Below, one piece after another: positions 1 through 7,312 of a DNA stretch of 15,233 bases. The notes beneath the pieces are model-generated. The model had not been told where the DNA came from and made no database searches. It saw nothing but the letters and a program-made list of their open reading frames with translations. How positions within the stretch are numbered: the first letter of the stretch is position 1; the number at the start of each line of letters is the position of its first letter. Location of the stretch: positions 1-15,233 of the forward strand of contig CAMDEL010000014.1 of assembly GCA_945896765.1 (NCBI GenBank), in the 5' to 3' direction. The stretch is from Singulisphaera sp. GP187 (GTDB lineage: Bacteria > Planctomycetota > Phycisphaerae > Phycisphaerales > SM1A02). A program made the translations under genes and the position numbers.

Positions 1-1
1 T

Positions 2-1486
2 GCCGGTCTCTTGCTCTCAGTCGGGTTGCATGCCATCTTTCTTTGGCCTGTGATTACGAATCGAACAGTGCCCGTCGTGCCAAAGAAATCAGATTCAGTT
101 TCTGTGCGCGAACTCGAAGCGGAAAAGGTTGTGACGCCGATTGCCGAACGAGCGCGAAAGTTGGAAGTCAAGACTGAGCCAGAACCGCAAGCGAAATCTG
201 AACCGAAGCCCGAAGCAAAGCCTGAGTCGAAACCGGAAGTAACAACAGATCCTAAGCCTGAAGTAAAGCCTGCATCGCAACCTGAGCCTGCGCCTAAACC
301 TGCGCCTGAACCTCAACCTGCAATGGAACCTGAAGTTGTGCTCGAATCTGCGCCGGCTCCAGAAATGCCTGCAGTCCGTAAAGTTGTTGCAGAGCCTGAG
401 CCAGCGCCAATTCCAACGCCTGAGCCAGCGCCAATTCCAACGCCTGAGCCAGCGCCAACTCCAACGCCTGAGCCAGCGCCAACTCCAACGCCTGAGCGTC
501 AGGCTCCACCTCCGTCGCTGGCATCGCAGCCCGCTCAGTTGTTTAGACCTGCGGTTTCAGTTCAGCCAGCCATCGAGTCGGCGCCAATTGCAGAGATCGT
601 TGTGGAGCCGGTGGTTCCCGTACGCAAACCCACACGACCTTTGCCGCCGGCGCCGCGAAGTGCGGTGCGTGTTGATCATCCGCCAGCAGTGGAAACAGTA
701 ACGACGCAAACTCCAGTTTCGCAGAGTGCGCCAGCGCCAGTAAAGGAGCCCGCTTCTCGATTCGTAATACCAAGTCTGTCTTCGAAACATCGGACAACTC
801 GAAGCCTTCACCCGATTGCGCCTGCACCATTGGCGATGAGATCCAATCCTCCACAACAACTTCCCCAGCGGTCGCAAATTCAAGTTCAACCAGAAACGCA
901 GGTGCAACCCGTACAGCAATTCGCAGCGCCTTCGAAACAGGATGTTGGCACCAACGATTCAGTTGGATTGACTGCTCCCCCGAACTCTGCAGCACAGCGG
1001 TCAACATCTGGAGTTCTCGCGGATCGTGGCGTGCTACGACAAGGATCGTTTGAGCCACCGCAAGATCCTGTGGCACGAATCGCATGGGGCGAGGCATCGC
1101 AGGCGCTACGGACTATGGACATGGGTCGAATGGTGCTCGTCATCGTGGATGCTGAACTCAAGATTGTCGGAGGGATCGATGGAACCGGCGGCAATTGGCA
1201 GCGAACCAGTATTCCAAGCGATCTGTCGACATACTCAAACAGAGTTCGTGTTGTTGACCATATCCCCGGGTTTTCAATTCCGCGAAGTGTGTGTGAATCA
1301 ACTGAACACTTGGCGGTCATTATTCCAGTGGGACTCGAGCGGCGTATCGAAAAAGCAATGGACACCGCCGCGAAACGTGCGGGTCTCCAACGCCAACAAG
1401 TGGCCGCTTGCTACGGAACTCTGATTTCTAATCGTGCAGGACTCGAATTCGCAATTGATCGTGTTGAACGGAGAAATAAATTATGA
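2..1486 (+). CDS. TonB-like Pro/Glu-rich membrane-anchored protein, 5' partial
   Basis: The reading frame is open to the left edge of the window, so the true start lies upstream; a TTG at 11 is in frame but lies inside the hydrophobic segment. The first residues (AGLLLSVGLHAIFLWPV) look like the end of an N-terminal TonB-type membrane helix. A long Pro/Glu/Lys-rich spacer follows (about residues 55-165, counting the TTG as 1), then a Pro/Ala/Gln-rich stretch to about 345. The last 138 residues form a compact, non-repetitive domain with a VLVIVDAELKIVGGIDG strand pair, two Cys and a charged helix. This C-terminal part does not resemble the usual TonB domain and I do not recognise it. By architecture it is probably an inner-membrane protein spanning the periplasm. 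The stop overlaps the next start as ATGA. TonB-like membership is inferred from layout only. Confidence 0.7.
   Translation, partial: AGLLLSVGLHAIFLWPVITNRTVPVVPKKSDSVSVRELEAEKVVTPIAERARKLEVKTEPEPQAKSEPKPEAKPESKPEVTTDPKPEVKPASQPEPAPKPAPEPQPAMEPEVVLESAPAPEMPAVRKVVAEPEPAPIPTPEPAPIPTPEPAPTPTPEPAPTPTPERQAPPPSLASQPAQLFRPAVSVQPAIESAPIAEIVVEPVVPVRKPTRPLPPAPRSAVRVDHPPAVETVTTQTPVSQSAPAPVKEPASRFVIPSLSSKHRTTRSLHPIAPAPLAMRSNPPQQLPQRSQIQVQPETQVQPVQQFAAPSKQDVGTNDSVGLTAPPNSAAQRSTSGVLADRGVLRQGSFEPPQDPVARIAWGEASQALRTMDMGRMVLVIVDAELKIVGGIDGTGGNWQRTSIPSDLSTYSNRVRVVDHIPGFSIPRSVCESTEHLAVIIPVGLERRIEKAMDTAAKRAGLQRQQVAACYGTLISNRAGLEFAIDRVERRNKL
395..490 (+). repeat. 24-bp tandem repeat, 4 copies
   Basis: Four consecutive 24-nt units begin at 395, 419, 443 and 467. 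They are identical except for one base that changes an Ile codon (units 1-2) to a Thr codon (units 3-4). Each unit encodes PEPAP(I/T)PT within the Pro-rich spacer of the TonB-like protein. The near identity of the DNA suggests recent duplication or slippage, which would change spacer length without shifting the frame. Confidence 0.95.
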
Positions 1487-2358
1487 AGCCAATTATTGTC
1501 GGAACAGCGTCAGGTCTTGGAGCATTTGCAACAGTGTGGATGGCATCTTGGTGGCTTGAAAGGCCGACGCCAATCATTCATCCAACGCCAGCAATTTCGC
1601 AGGCGGAAACAGTCGTCGTTGCTGTGACGACGTCGATCGTTCCGAAGTCTGCTGCAAGCGTAACTGTGGAACCATCATCGAAACTTTCCAATTCGAATAG
1701 TGCGAAACAAAGCGCCGTTGATCCAATCGTTCAGCAGCACGACACAACCGTGGTCGCGGTGATCGACGAATGTCAAACGGAAATTGTTCCGCCAATCACA
1801 ACAACAGCGCAAACTTTACCGAGTGCGACGATGGGCGCCACGGTGTTAAACCCGGATCCAGTTTTCACGAATGCAAGTTCGCCAGCAGTCGACGCGGATC
1901 TCGTCGTGAGTAGCGTCGGGCCGAGCACAAAAGTTGTGGCAGTTGTTGCAGCAACTCCTGTCGTCGCGACAGCACCCGTGGTTGCGAAAGTTCCAATCGT
2001 CGCGGAAGTTCCAGTAAACGTAGCAACCCCAGTCGTTGCGAATACACCACAAATCGCTGCGGTTGTCGCACGAACTGAGGTCCCAGTCGTAGCTTCCAGC
2101 GTCGAACGCCGCACCGCTTCAAAGATTCGGTTGAATGTTCCTGCATCACTTCCTCAGGTTGATCTCGCAGCCGCTGCGGCGAAGCACTCGAGTGTTGATC
2201 AGGGGACGAAGCGCGGCGTTGTTCGATCCGCGGTGACTGTTCCATCGTCCCAAACCGCCGCGGTGCCGAAGAATACGGATCCGCCACCATCGCTCTCGCT
2301 CGCATCGGACTCCATTCGGCGGTTAACCAAGAAATTAGGAGGTCACGTTGTTCATTGA
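1483..2358 (+). CDS. Val/Ala/Pro-rich membrane-anchored protein, unknown function
   Basis: This 291-residue protein has a short N-terminal hydrophobic segment (about residues 4-24, ending WW) and no other membrane helix. The rest is low-complexity. Residues 43-60 are rich in Val, Thr and Ala. Residues 150-206 form irregular repeats of the type (A/T)PVVA. The basic C-terminus (about 207-290) contains SIRRLTKKLGG. Start ATG 1483 has GGAG at 1470-1473, nine bases upstream, and overlaps the stop of the preceding gene by 4 nt, so the two are probably translationally coupled. It shares the layout of its neighbour (membrane anchor plus extended periplasmic spacer) but has no recognisable folded domain. 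The two may work as a pair; this is inference from position and layout. Confidence 0.75.
   Translation: MKPIIVGTASGLGAFATVWMASWWLERPTPIIHPTPAISQAETVVVAVTTSIVPKSAASVTVEPSSKLSNSNSAKQSAVDPIVQQHDTTVVAVIDECQTEIVPPITTTAQTLPSATMGATVLNPDPVFTNASSPAVDADLVVSSVGPSTKVVAVVAATPVVATAPVVAKVPIVAEVPVNVATPVVANTPQIAAVVARTEVPVVASSVERRTASKIRLNVPASLPQVDLAAAAAKHSSVDQGTKRGVVRSAVTVPSSQTAAVPKNTDPPPSLSLASDSIRRLTKKLGGHVVH
2337..2342 (+). promoter_or_regulatory. Ribosome binding site (AGGAGG) for the sigma factor gene
   Basis: A perfect AGGAGG lies at the end of the preceding gene. It sits 12 nt before the TTG at 2355 that opens the sigma factor frame. The spacing is long, but there is no better placed start in that frame nearby. 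A TTG at 2348 has better spacing but opens a different, non-sigma frame. Confidence 0.6.
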
Positions 2359-3251
2359 CGCCACTCTATCTGCATTACGACTGGTGGACCTTCATCGATC
2401 GTTCTTCTTTGGGAACGAATTCCAAACTGCCGGCATGTATGCTCACACGCATGTCGATGCTTCCGCTCGAGGTCTGGTTTCGGTGCGCGCGAGAGCGTTG
2501 GCCAGCAGTCGATTGGTCGATATTGAGATTCGGAATTCATCTTGGGGAAATCACTCCCAAACATCCAGAAGATGTGTTTATAAGTGGCGCCGCTTCCGAG
2601 CGGTTGGAGAATGCTTGGGTAGCAATCAACCAAGACTTTCGCCCAGAAGTCTTAAGGCGGCTGCTGCAAGTGTCGCGGGTTGGAGAATCAGCGGAGGATC
2701 TTTGGTCGGAGACGATCGTCAAACTCATGACCGTCGATCCAACGGGAGTTCAGTTGGCGGACGGTCGTCCTCCGTGCAAAATTCGTTTGTATCGAGGGGA
2801 AGTGCCGCTACCGTCATACATGGCGGTCATTGCCAAACGACTCGCTTTCGACCACCTTCGTCGTCGCAAAGTGAGACTTTCGTTGGCGCTTTCGCAGGCA
2901 CAGGAGTCAAAGCGGTCGGATTTGCCCGCGGAGGAGATCAAGATGGAGCAAGAAATGGCGGAGCGTTTCGCAACCGAGTTTGTCGATGCATTTGCAGCGT
3001 TAACACCGATGAGCCAAGCCCTACTTTCTCTGCACTACGGACAAGGCCTGGCGAAGGCGGATGCGGGACGGCTCTTAGGAATACCGCCGTACAAAGTGTC
3101 GCGCGAGCTTGGGGCAGCGATGAAGGATCTTCGGATTCGACTTACGCGGTTCAATCCAGAAACATGGTCGCCAACCGCAATGGATATGTGGCTTCGAACT
3201 TGGATGCAATGTTCGAACATTACTGGAGGAGTTGCGAATCATGAGCCCTGA
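2355..3251 (+). CDS. ECF-like RNA polymerase sigma-70 family factor
   Basis: The product directs RNA polymerase to a specific promoter set. Region 2 spans about residues 85-172, with AEDLWSETIVKLM (113-125) as the core-binding segment and YMAVIAKRLAFDHLRRRK (155-172) as the -10 recognition and basic end. Region 4 spans about 208-262, with ALTPMSQALLSLHYGQGL followed by a helix-turn-helix ending in AAMKDLR. At 298 residues it is longer than a typical ECF factor (about 170-200) because of an 80-residue N-terminal extension; this layout recalls long ECF-like factors of myxobacteria and planctomycetes. The TTG start at 2355 overlaps the previous stop (TTGA). An internal ATG at 2439 is an alternative start that would leave both sigma regions intact. 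The next gene overlaps its end by 11 nt and looks like its anti-sigma partner. The sigma family is clear; target promoters are unknown. Confidence 0.85.
   Translation: MTPLYLHYDWWTFIDRSSLGTNSKLPACMLTRMSMLPLEVWFRCARERWPAVDWSILRFGIHLGEITPKHPEDVFISGAASERLENAWVAINQDFRPEVLRRLLQVSRVGESAEDLWSETIVKLMTVDPTGVQLADGRPPCKIRLYRGEVPLPSYMAVIAKRLAFDHLRRRKVRLSLALSQAQESKRSDLPAEEIKMEQEMAERFATEFVDAFAALTPMSQALLSLHYGQGLAKADAGRLLGIPPYKVSRELGAAMKDLRIRLTRFNPETWSPTAMDMWLRTWMQCSNITGGVANHEP
3225..3230 (+). promoter_or_regulatory. Ribosome binding site (GGAGGA) deciding the anti-sigma start
   Basis: GGAGGA ends 10 nt before the ATG at 3241 but only 1 nt before the in-frame TTG at 3232. This favours ATG 3241 as the start of the putative anti-sigma gene. 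Confidence 0.7.
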
Positions 3252-3783
3252 TAAAATAGACCCTGTGACGATGCGAGATGCTTGTGATCGTTGTCGCGAT
3301 GAACGTGGCGAAATCGAGGTTGATGATGAATTGCTGGCGATGTTCATCGATGGTGGCATTGATGCAGTTCCGTTCGAGTCGCGTGCGTCGATCTTGCGCG
3401 CTATTGGTTCTCAACCAGATATCGCAGCTGTGGTGGCAAGTCTCGCGACTGTTTCTGGTGAAGCATCAAGCGTCATCGCAACTGTTGGCCCATTTGGAGT
3501 GAATCGTCGCACGTGGATTCGGAGTTGGGCCGCGTGCGCCTTGCTCGCCGTTGCAATGACGGTTTGGCTTGTCGTGGCCGTCTCGCCCTACGCGGACCAC
3601 GGTGTTCAGTTGCTCGGTTCCGATTCTGTTATGGCAACCGAAACAAGTTCAGGCAATTCGTTCCATATCACGCTGCTCAAGATTACGGTCGGTATTCTTT
3701 GGCTGACGCAATGTTTGTTTTTCATTCCATTGATACTCAACAGAAAAAAGCAGAAAGCTTCTCTTCCTGTCCCCGTGCGTTGA
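3241..3783 (+). CDS. Putative anti-sigma factor, two transmembrane helices
   Basis: The protein has 180 residues from ATG 3241. A cytoplasmic N-terminal part (1-95) contains DDELLAMFIDGGIDAV followed by a helical SRASILRAIGSQPDIAAVVASL. This resembles the short acidic helix and helical bundle of anti-sigma domains, but the zinc-binding HxxxCxxC signature is absent. Two hydrophobic helices follow (about 96-114 and 143-166) with a small periplasmic loop, and the C-terminus is basic and cytoplasmic (NRKKQK). It overlaps the sigma gene by 11 nt, as sigma/anti-sigma pairs commonly do. I infer that it tethers or inhibits the upstream sigma factor. This rests mainly on position, the N-terminal pattern and topology, and it could instead be an unrelated small membrane protein. 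Confidence 0.6.
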   Translation: MSPDKIDPVTMRDACDRCRDERGEIEVDDELLAMFIDGGIDAVPFESRASILRAIGSQPDIAAVVASLATVSGEASSVIATVGPFGVNRRTWIRSWAACALLAVAMTVWLVVAVSPYADHGVQLLGSDSVMATETSSGNSFHITLLKITVGILWLTQCLFFIPLILNRKKQKASLPVPVR

Positions 3784-4943
3784 TGAGTGTTCGGATTGTT
3801 GCTCTTACGATGATTTGTTTGTTCGGCGTGCCGAGTACTCGAGCCAACGCCGAGGAAATTCACTTTTCTATCCCAGCACCTGTTGGATTGAGTGATGCAT
3901 TGGCACCATCGATCCGTGTCACTGCGGCAGATGCGCTTCTGCGGACGGCTGCTATTGACAACGTTGATGTGCGCCTCTTACTCGTCGCATCACTTGCTGG
4001 GGATCGTCAAGTGATGAAGACTCGGATCGATCCTGACAATTGGTTGGTCGAGATTGTGTGCCCAGACATTGAAAAGCTTCGCACTCGAACGACCCAATTG
4101 GAACTTATTCAGAGTCAGTATGGGCCGCCAATTGTTGTGGTTGAGCCCGAGCGGCCAGCGGATCCGATGGATCTCCGAATTGCCGCACAAGTTGAAGCGG
4201 TTCTGAATCATTCTGGATTTCATGCGATGAACGGCGATTCTGTTCGCTCGCAGCGGCGTGAATTGACGGACAAAGCGGTTGGAAATGGAATGCCCGCAGA
4301 ACTCGGGCGCAGTCTTCTTGACCTTCAAGATGCAGACTTTGTGCTCAGGGTTTCGCAAGCGCGGCGTGTCGTTTCACGCCCAGAGTCGTATGGCATGAAA
4401 CTGAAAACGTACGAAGTCACAGTCACGATTTCCGTGTTACGTGCAGCGGATCATTCTCTCATGATTATTCTTCCAACAGTCGCAACCGCGACATCGGCCT
4501 CAGAGATTTCTGCCGAACGCAAGTGTGAAGAAGCGGCCGTGTCCGATGCTTCGCTTGGGGCGGCGGCAATTGTCGCTTCGAGGTGGGTAGGGTTGGCATC
4601 TGGAGAGCATCCATGCCTAATGGAAATCGAAGCCCCATCTCGTGCGGAATGCGCAAGAATCGCTCTGGCGGCGAGTGATGAAAAAGTGGTGATTCTTGAG
4701 AATCGACCCGGAATTCGGTGTCTTGTGGAAATGCCGTTTTCTGCAGTGAATGCAGCGCTATCGGATCAATCCTTTGGCGCTGTTATGCAGCGAAGGCCAG
4801 GCTATGTTTTGGTTTCTGCAACATCGGTCTCCTATTGGAAGACACCGATCGCTTGGATTCTGGCAGCGGTCATTGTGGTCACACTCATTGTCTGGAAAAA
4901 TATGCGAAAACGTCTGGGTGTTAAGCCAGGGGTGGTGGGTTGA
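3783..4943 (+). CDS. Exported, C-terminally anchored protein with CsgG/LpoB/FlgT-like domain
   Basis: ATG 3783 overlaps the previous stop by one base (TGATG). It gives a normal signal peptide (residues 1-23, cleavage after ANA), so the in-frame open region upstream (3513-3782) is not counted. The mature protein has an N-terminal part (24-110), then a domain at about 115-270. That domain shows the pattern IVVVEPE, a helix with VEAVLNHSGFHAMN, then DADFVLRVSQARRV and a strand pair around YEVTVTISVLRAAD. This order resembles the CsgG/LpoB/FlgT-middle fold of outer-membrane assembly and activator proteins. A small domain (278-350) and a C-terminal membrane helix (356-372) followed by basic residues complete the 386-residue protein. 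The fold call is from pattern memory and is moderate. The COG3014-like gene next door supports it, since I recall LpoB/LPP20-type and COG3014 genes occurring together. Confidence 0.6.
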   Translation: MSVRIVALTMICLFGVPSTRANAEEIHFSIPAPVGLSDALAPSIRVTAADALLRTAAIDNVDVRLLLVASLAGDRQVMKTRIDPDNWLVEIVCPDIEKLRTRTTQLELIQSQYGPPIVVVEPERPADPMDLRIAAQVEAVLNHSGFHAMNGDSVRSQRRELTDKAVGNGMPAELGRSLLDLQDADFVLRVSQARRVVSRPESYGMKLKTYEVTVTISVLRAADHSLMIILPTVATATSASEISAERKCEEAAVSDASLGAAAIVASRWVGLASGEHPCLMEIEAPSRAECARIALAASDEKVVILENRPGIRCLVEMPFSAVNAALSDQSFGAVMQRRPGYVLVSATSVSYWKTPIAWILAAVIVVTLIVWKNMRKRLGVKPGVVG

Positions 4944-5040
4944 TAGATAATGTAGTAGTCTGAACGGCATCGCTGGGACTTCGTGGTGCTTGGTGATTGT
5001 TTTCTGGGTCTGGGTGTTCCGATTTTAATTTAATATTTAC

Positions 5041-5045
5041 GGGAG
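5041..5045 (+). promoter_or_regulatory. Ribosome binding site (GGGAG) for the COG3014-like lipoprotein
   Basis: GGGAG ends 9 nt before ATG 5055. The 4944-5054 gap holds an AT-rich block at 5021-5037 containing TAATAT (5031-5036) that could serve as a -10 box. I see no convincing -35 partner and no terminator hairpin, so readthrough from the upstream operon is possible. Confidence 0.6.
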
Positions 5046-5054
5046 TTTAATCAA

Positions 5055-6542
5055 ATGACGAATCCTTTCCGTTTCGCAACGAATTCACTTGTCGTGCTCG
5101 GCATCGCAATTTCTGGCTGTACGACAAAATTCAATACGGCGACCGATGCGCACGACATTGGAGATTTTCAGAAGGCAGCTTCGAATGCCGACAGTTTGGC
5201 TCCAATGGTGAAGAGCAATGGGAAGGACAAGTTGGATGTTCAATATCAACGGGATGCACTGTGGATTGGACTTGAAAAAGCGAAGATTTTGAGTGATGCG
5301 GGGAAGTTCAACGAAAGTATCGCTCTATTCACTTATGTTGATGCCGAGGCGGAAGACTTGCGTGAAATCGAGTCGTGGTATCTCCAAAATCCACTTGACA
5401 CTAAATCTTGGGATGTTGGCCAGTTCACAAATGATATTGGTCAAAGTGTCATGGGGGCCGACCAACTTCCGTACTTGCTGCAGCCATACGAGATGATTCT
5501 TGGCGATGCCTACGCATCATTGAATTCACTTCTGTTAGACAAGCAAGGAGCTGCGACGTACGCAAGGAAAGTGGCGCGACTGCAGTTTTTCGAGAAGGAA
5601 GATCTCCGCCTTGCTGGATATGACGATTTGACGGCGCCGACTGCTAAAATGGATGGTGCTCTCAAAACCTCGTTGAATGGAAATGCAACAGATTTCAGCT
5701 TCGCGGGAATCTTCAGCCTTGGCGATTTCACTGGCGCTAAGGCGCGAATGAATGCCACGATTACTGCGGCTCGCGAGGTCGGCGCTGCTGATCCTCGCGT
5801 CCCATTCGCTACCGTTGTGCAGTGGGCCGCATTCATGAAGGAGGGGCAATCTGCCGAAAGGATTGGAGCGGCGAACGAGGTCAAATTGTCAAGCGGCGCA
5901 GAAAAGCTCTCACAGCAAATGTTGGAATTTTCGAATGATTTCAGCAAGGATTTCGTTTTGGTGCTTATTGACGCGGGGCGTGGTCCTGTGCGTGGATCCT
6001 TTGATGTGAAGTTTCCAATCGTCATTCCAAAGGTCGGGAGTACTTTCTTTCGCGCCGTCTATCCCGAGTTGAAGTTCCGCGTTGCGGATCGTCCTTCCGA
6101 TATCAAGGTCGGTGGAGCGGGCGTTATGGAGACAGCATTTATCCTCGATTCAATCGACGCCATTGCGGCAAGAAACTTCCAACGGAGAGAAAATGAATTG
6201 TGGTGGATCCCTACGTACCGTGCCGTGTTGCGTGCGGTGGCGACACTTGTCGCACAGGCCACGCAGAAACAAGAGGACACGACTACTAAGGCATTGATTG
6301 GGTTGTTCGGTGCAGTAGTCGCCGCTGCCGAGCAACCAGATTTGCGTGCGTGGTCCACATTGCCAGCAAGTCAGTACGCGGCGATTGTGCCTCGTCCCGC
6401 AAATGGAGTAGTGAAGGTGGAACTCAAGTCGCAAGCAAGCAGTGGCACGTTTGAGGTCAAGGTGGGACCAGGATCGTCGATTGTCTATGTTCGTGCGTTG
6501 ACTCCGAAGATTGGGCATATCCAGGCTGCGAAACTGAAATAA
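5055..6542 (+). CDS. COG3014-type lipoprotein with TPR-like N-terminus
   Basis: The 495-residue protein has a signal sequence and lipobox (AISGC, lipidated Cys22). Its N-terminal half (about 30-175) is helical with TPR-like features (ALWIGLEKAKILSDAGKFNES). The C-terminal half has the landmarks I associate with COG3014 lipoproteins: VLVLIDAGRGPVRGSFDV (300-317) followed by PIVIPKVG, then a hydrophobic helix near 385-425, and DLRAWSTLPASQYAA (429-443) before a final beta-rich stretch. The family's function is not established to my knowledge; its members sit beside LpoB/LPP20-like lipoprotein genes, which hints at a role in envelope or cell-wall maintenance. The preceding CsgG/LpoB-like gene repeats that arrangement. 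Start ATG 5055 has a good ribosome binding site. Lipoprotein status is firm; the COG assignment is from remembered motifs. Confidence 0.75.
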   Translation: MTNPFRFATNSLVVLGIAISGCTTKFNTATDAHDIGDFQKAASNADSLAPMVKSNGKDKLDVQYQRDALWIGLEKAKILSDAGKFNESIALFTYVDAEAEDLREIESWYLQNPLDTKSWDVGQFTNDIGQSVMGADQLPYLLQPYEMILGDAYASLNSLLLDKQGAATYARKVARLQFFEKEDLRLAGYDDLTAPTAKMDGALKTSLNGNATDFSFAGIFSLGDFTGAKARMNATITAAREVGAADPRVPFATVVQWAAFMKEGQSAERIGAANEVKLSSGAEKLSQQMLEFSNDFSKDFVLVLIDAGRGPVRGSFDVKFPIVIPKVGSTFFRAVYPELKFRVADRPSDIKVGGAGVMETAFILDSIDAIAARNFQRRENELWWIPTYRAVLRAVATLVAQATQKQEDTTTKALIGLFGAVVAAAEQPDLRAWSTLPASQYAAIVPRPANGVVKVELKSQASSGTFEVKVGPGSSIVYVRALTPKIGHIQAAKLK

Positions 6543-6691
6543 CCGTTTTAGATAGAGATCGAGGAGTACCCAGTGGCATTGTCTCAACCACTATTTTATG
6601 TTCGGCTGCAATCTCAAATGCGGAGTCGGCGAAATGATGTACCCCACATGATTGGGAGGCTATCGCAACAGCGAAAGTGCTACATTTCATT

Positions 6692-7312
6692 ATGCAACAT
6701 TTCGATCGAGCGGGAATTCTTCAGATGGAACGCAACTTTCGTGTCAATCTGGTCAACAGTCTCAGTGGCTATAAGCCGGCGAATCTGATCGGCACTCTTG
6801 GGAGTGATGGAGTTGAAAACCTCGCGATTTTCAGCTCGGTTGTGCACCTCGGTTCCGATCCCGCGCTTCTTGGCTTCATTCAGCGACCAATCGGCGAACA
6901 AAGTCATACATACAAAAACATAATTGCGTCTGGCTTTTTCACAATCAATCATGTTTCGACGGCGCATGTGGAGCAGGCGCATTACACATCTGCGCGGTTT
7001 GAAAAAGAAATTTCTGAATTCAAGGCGTGTGGATTCACGCCTCGATATGCAATGGGATTCACTGCGCCATTTGTGCAAGAAGCCCCAGTGCAGATCGGGA
7101 TGCGCTTTGTCCAAGAAATTAAAATCGAATTGAATGACACTCGACTGATGATCGGTCAAATCGATCACGTTTTCATCAACGATGGTCTTGTCGATTCAGA
7201 TGGAAGCCTTCGACTCGAGGATGCGCAGGTAGCGTGTATCAGCGGACTTGACACATATTTTCAAGCGCAGCGCATTGCACGATTTCCATATGCAAAGCCT
7301 AATCCAAAGTGA
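6692..7312 (+). CDS. Flavin reductase-like (FMN-binding split barrel) protein
   Basis: The product belongs to the FMN-binding flavin reductase/flavoprotein oxygenase group (COG1853, DIM6/NTAB-like), which uses bound FMN for NAD(P)H-linked reductions. Visible family landmarks include NLVNSLSGYKPANLIGT near the N-terminus, LAIFSSVVHLGSDPALLGFI (flavin-contact region), then HTYKNIIASGFFTINHV and the tail SGLDTYFQAQRIARFPYAKP. Family members of this type start with a short M-x-HF segment before MERNFR, so I chose ATG 6692 (206 residues). A GTG at 6677 would add five residues, and neither start has a clear ribosome binding site. The physiological substrate cannot be told. Its last 14 nt overlap the convergent gene ending at 7299. 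Confidence 0.85.
   Translation: MQHFDRAGILQMERNFRVNLVNSLSGYKPANLIGTLGSDGVENLAIFSSVVHLGSDPALLGFIQRPIGEQSHTYKNIIASGFFTINHVSTAHVEQAHYTSARFEKEISEFKACGFTPRYAMGFTAPFVQEAPVQIGMRFVQEIKIELNDTRLMIGQIDHVFINDGLVDSDGSLRLEDAQVACISGLDTYFQAQRIARFPYAKPNPK

Noticed and set aside
294..524. Minus-strand frame with ALELALAQ repeats
   Set aside because: It is the antisense of the 24-bp Pro-rich repeats and has no independent support.
2348..3244. A 298-codon open frame overlapping almost the whole sigma factor gene, with a TTG 5 nt after AGGAGG
   Set aside because: Its product is Ser/Arg-rich with no recognisable motif, while the 2355 frame contains clear sigma regions 2 and 4. It is most likely a composition shadow.
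3513..3782. In-frame N-terminal extension of the CsgG-like gene
   Set aside because: It overlaps the anti-sigma coding region and would bury the obvious signal peptide that starts at 3783.
5021..5037. AT-rich block as a full promoter for the COG3014-like gene
   Set aside because: A TAATAT box is present but no acceptable -35 element lies at the right distance, so it is noted only with the ribosome binding site.
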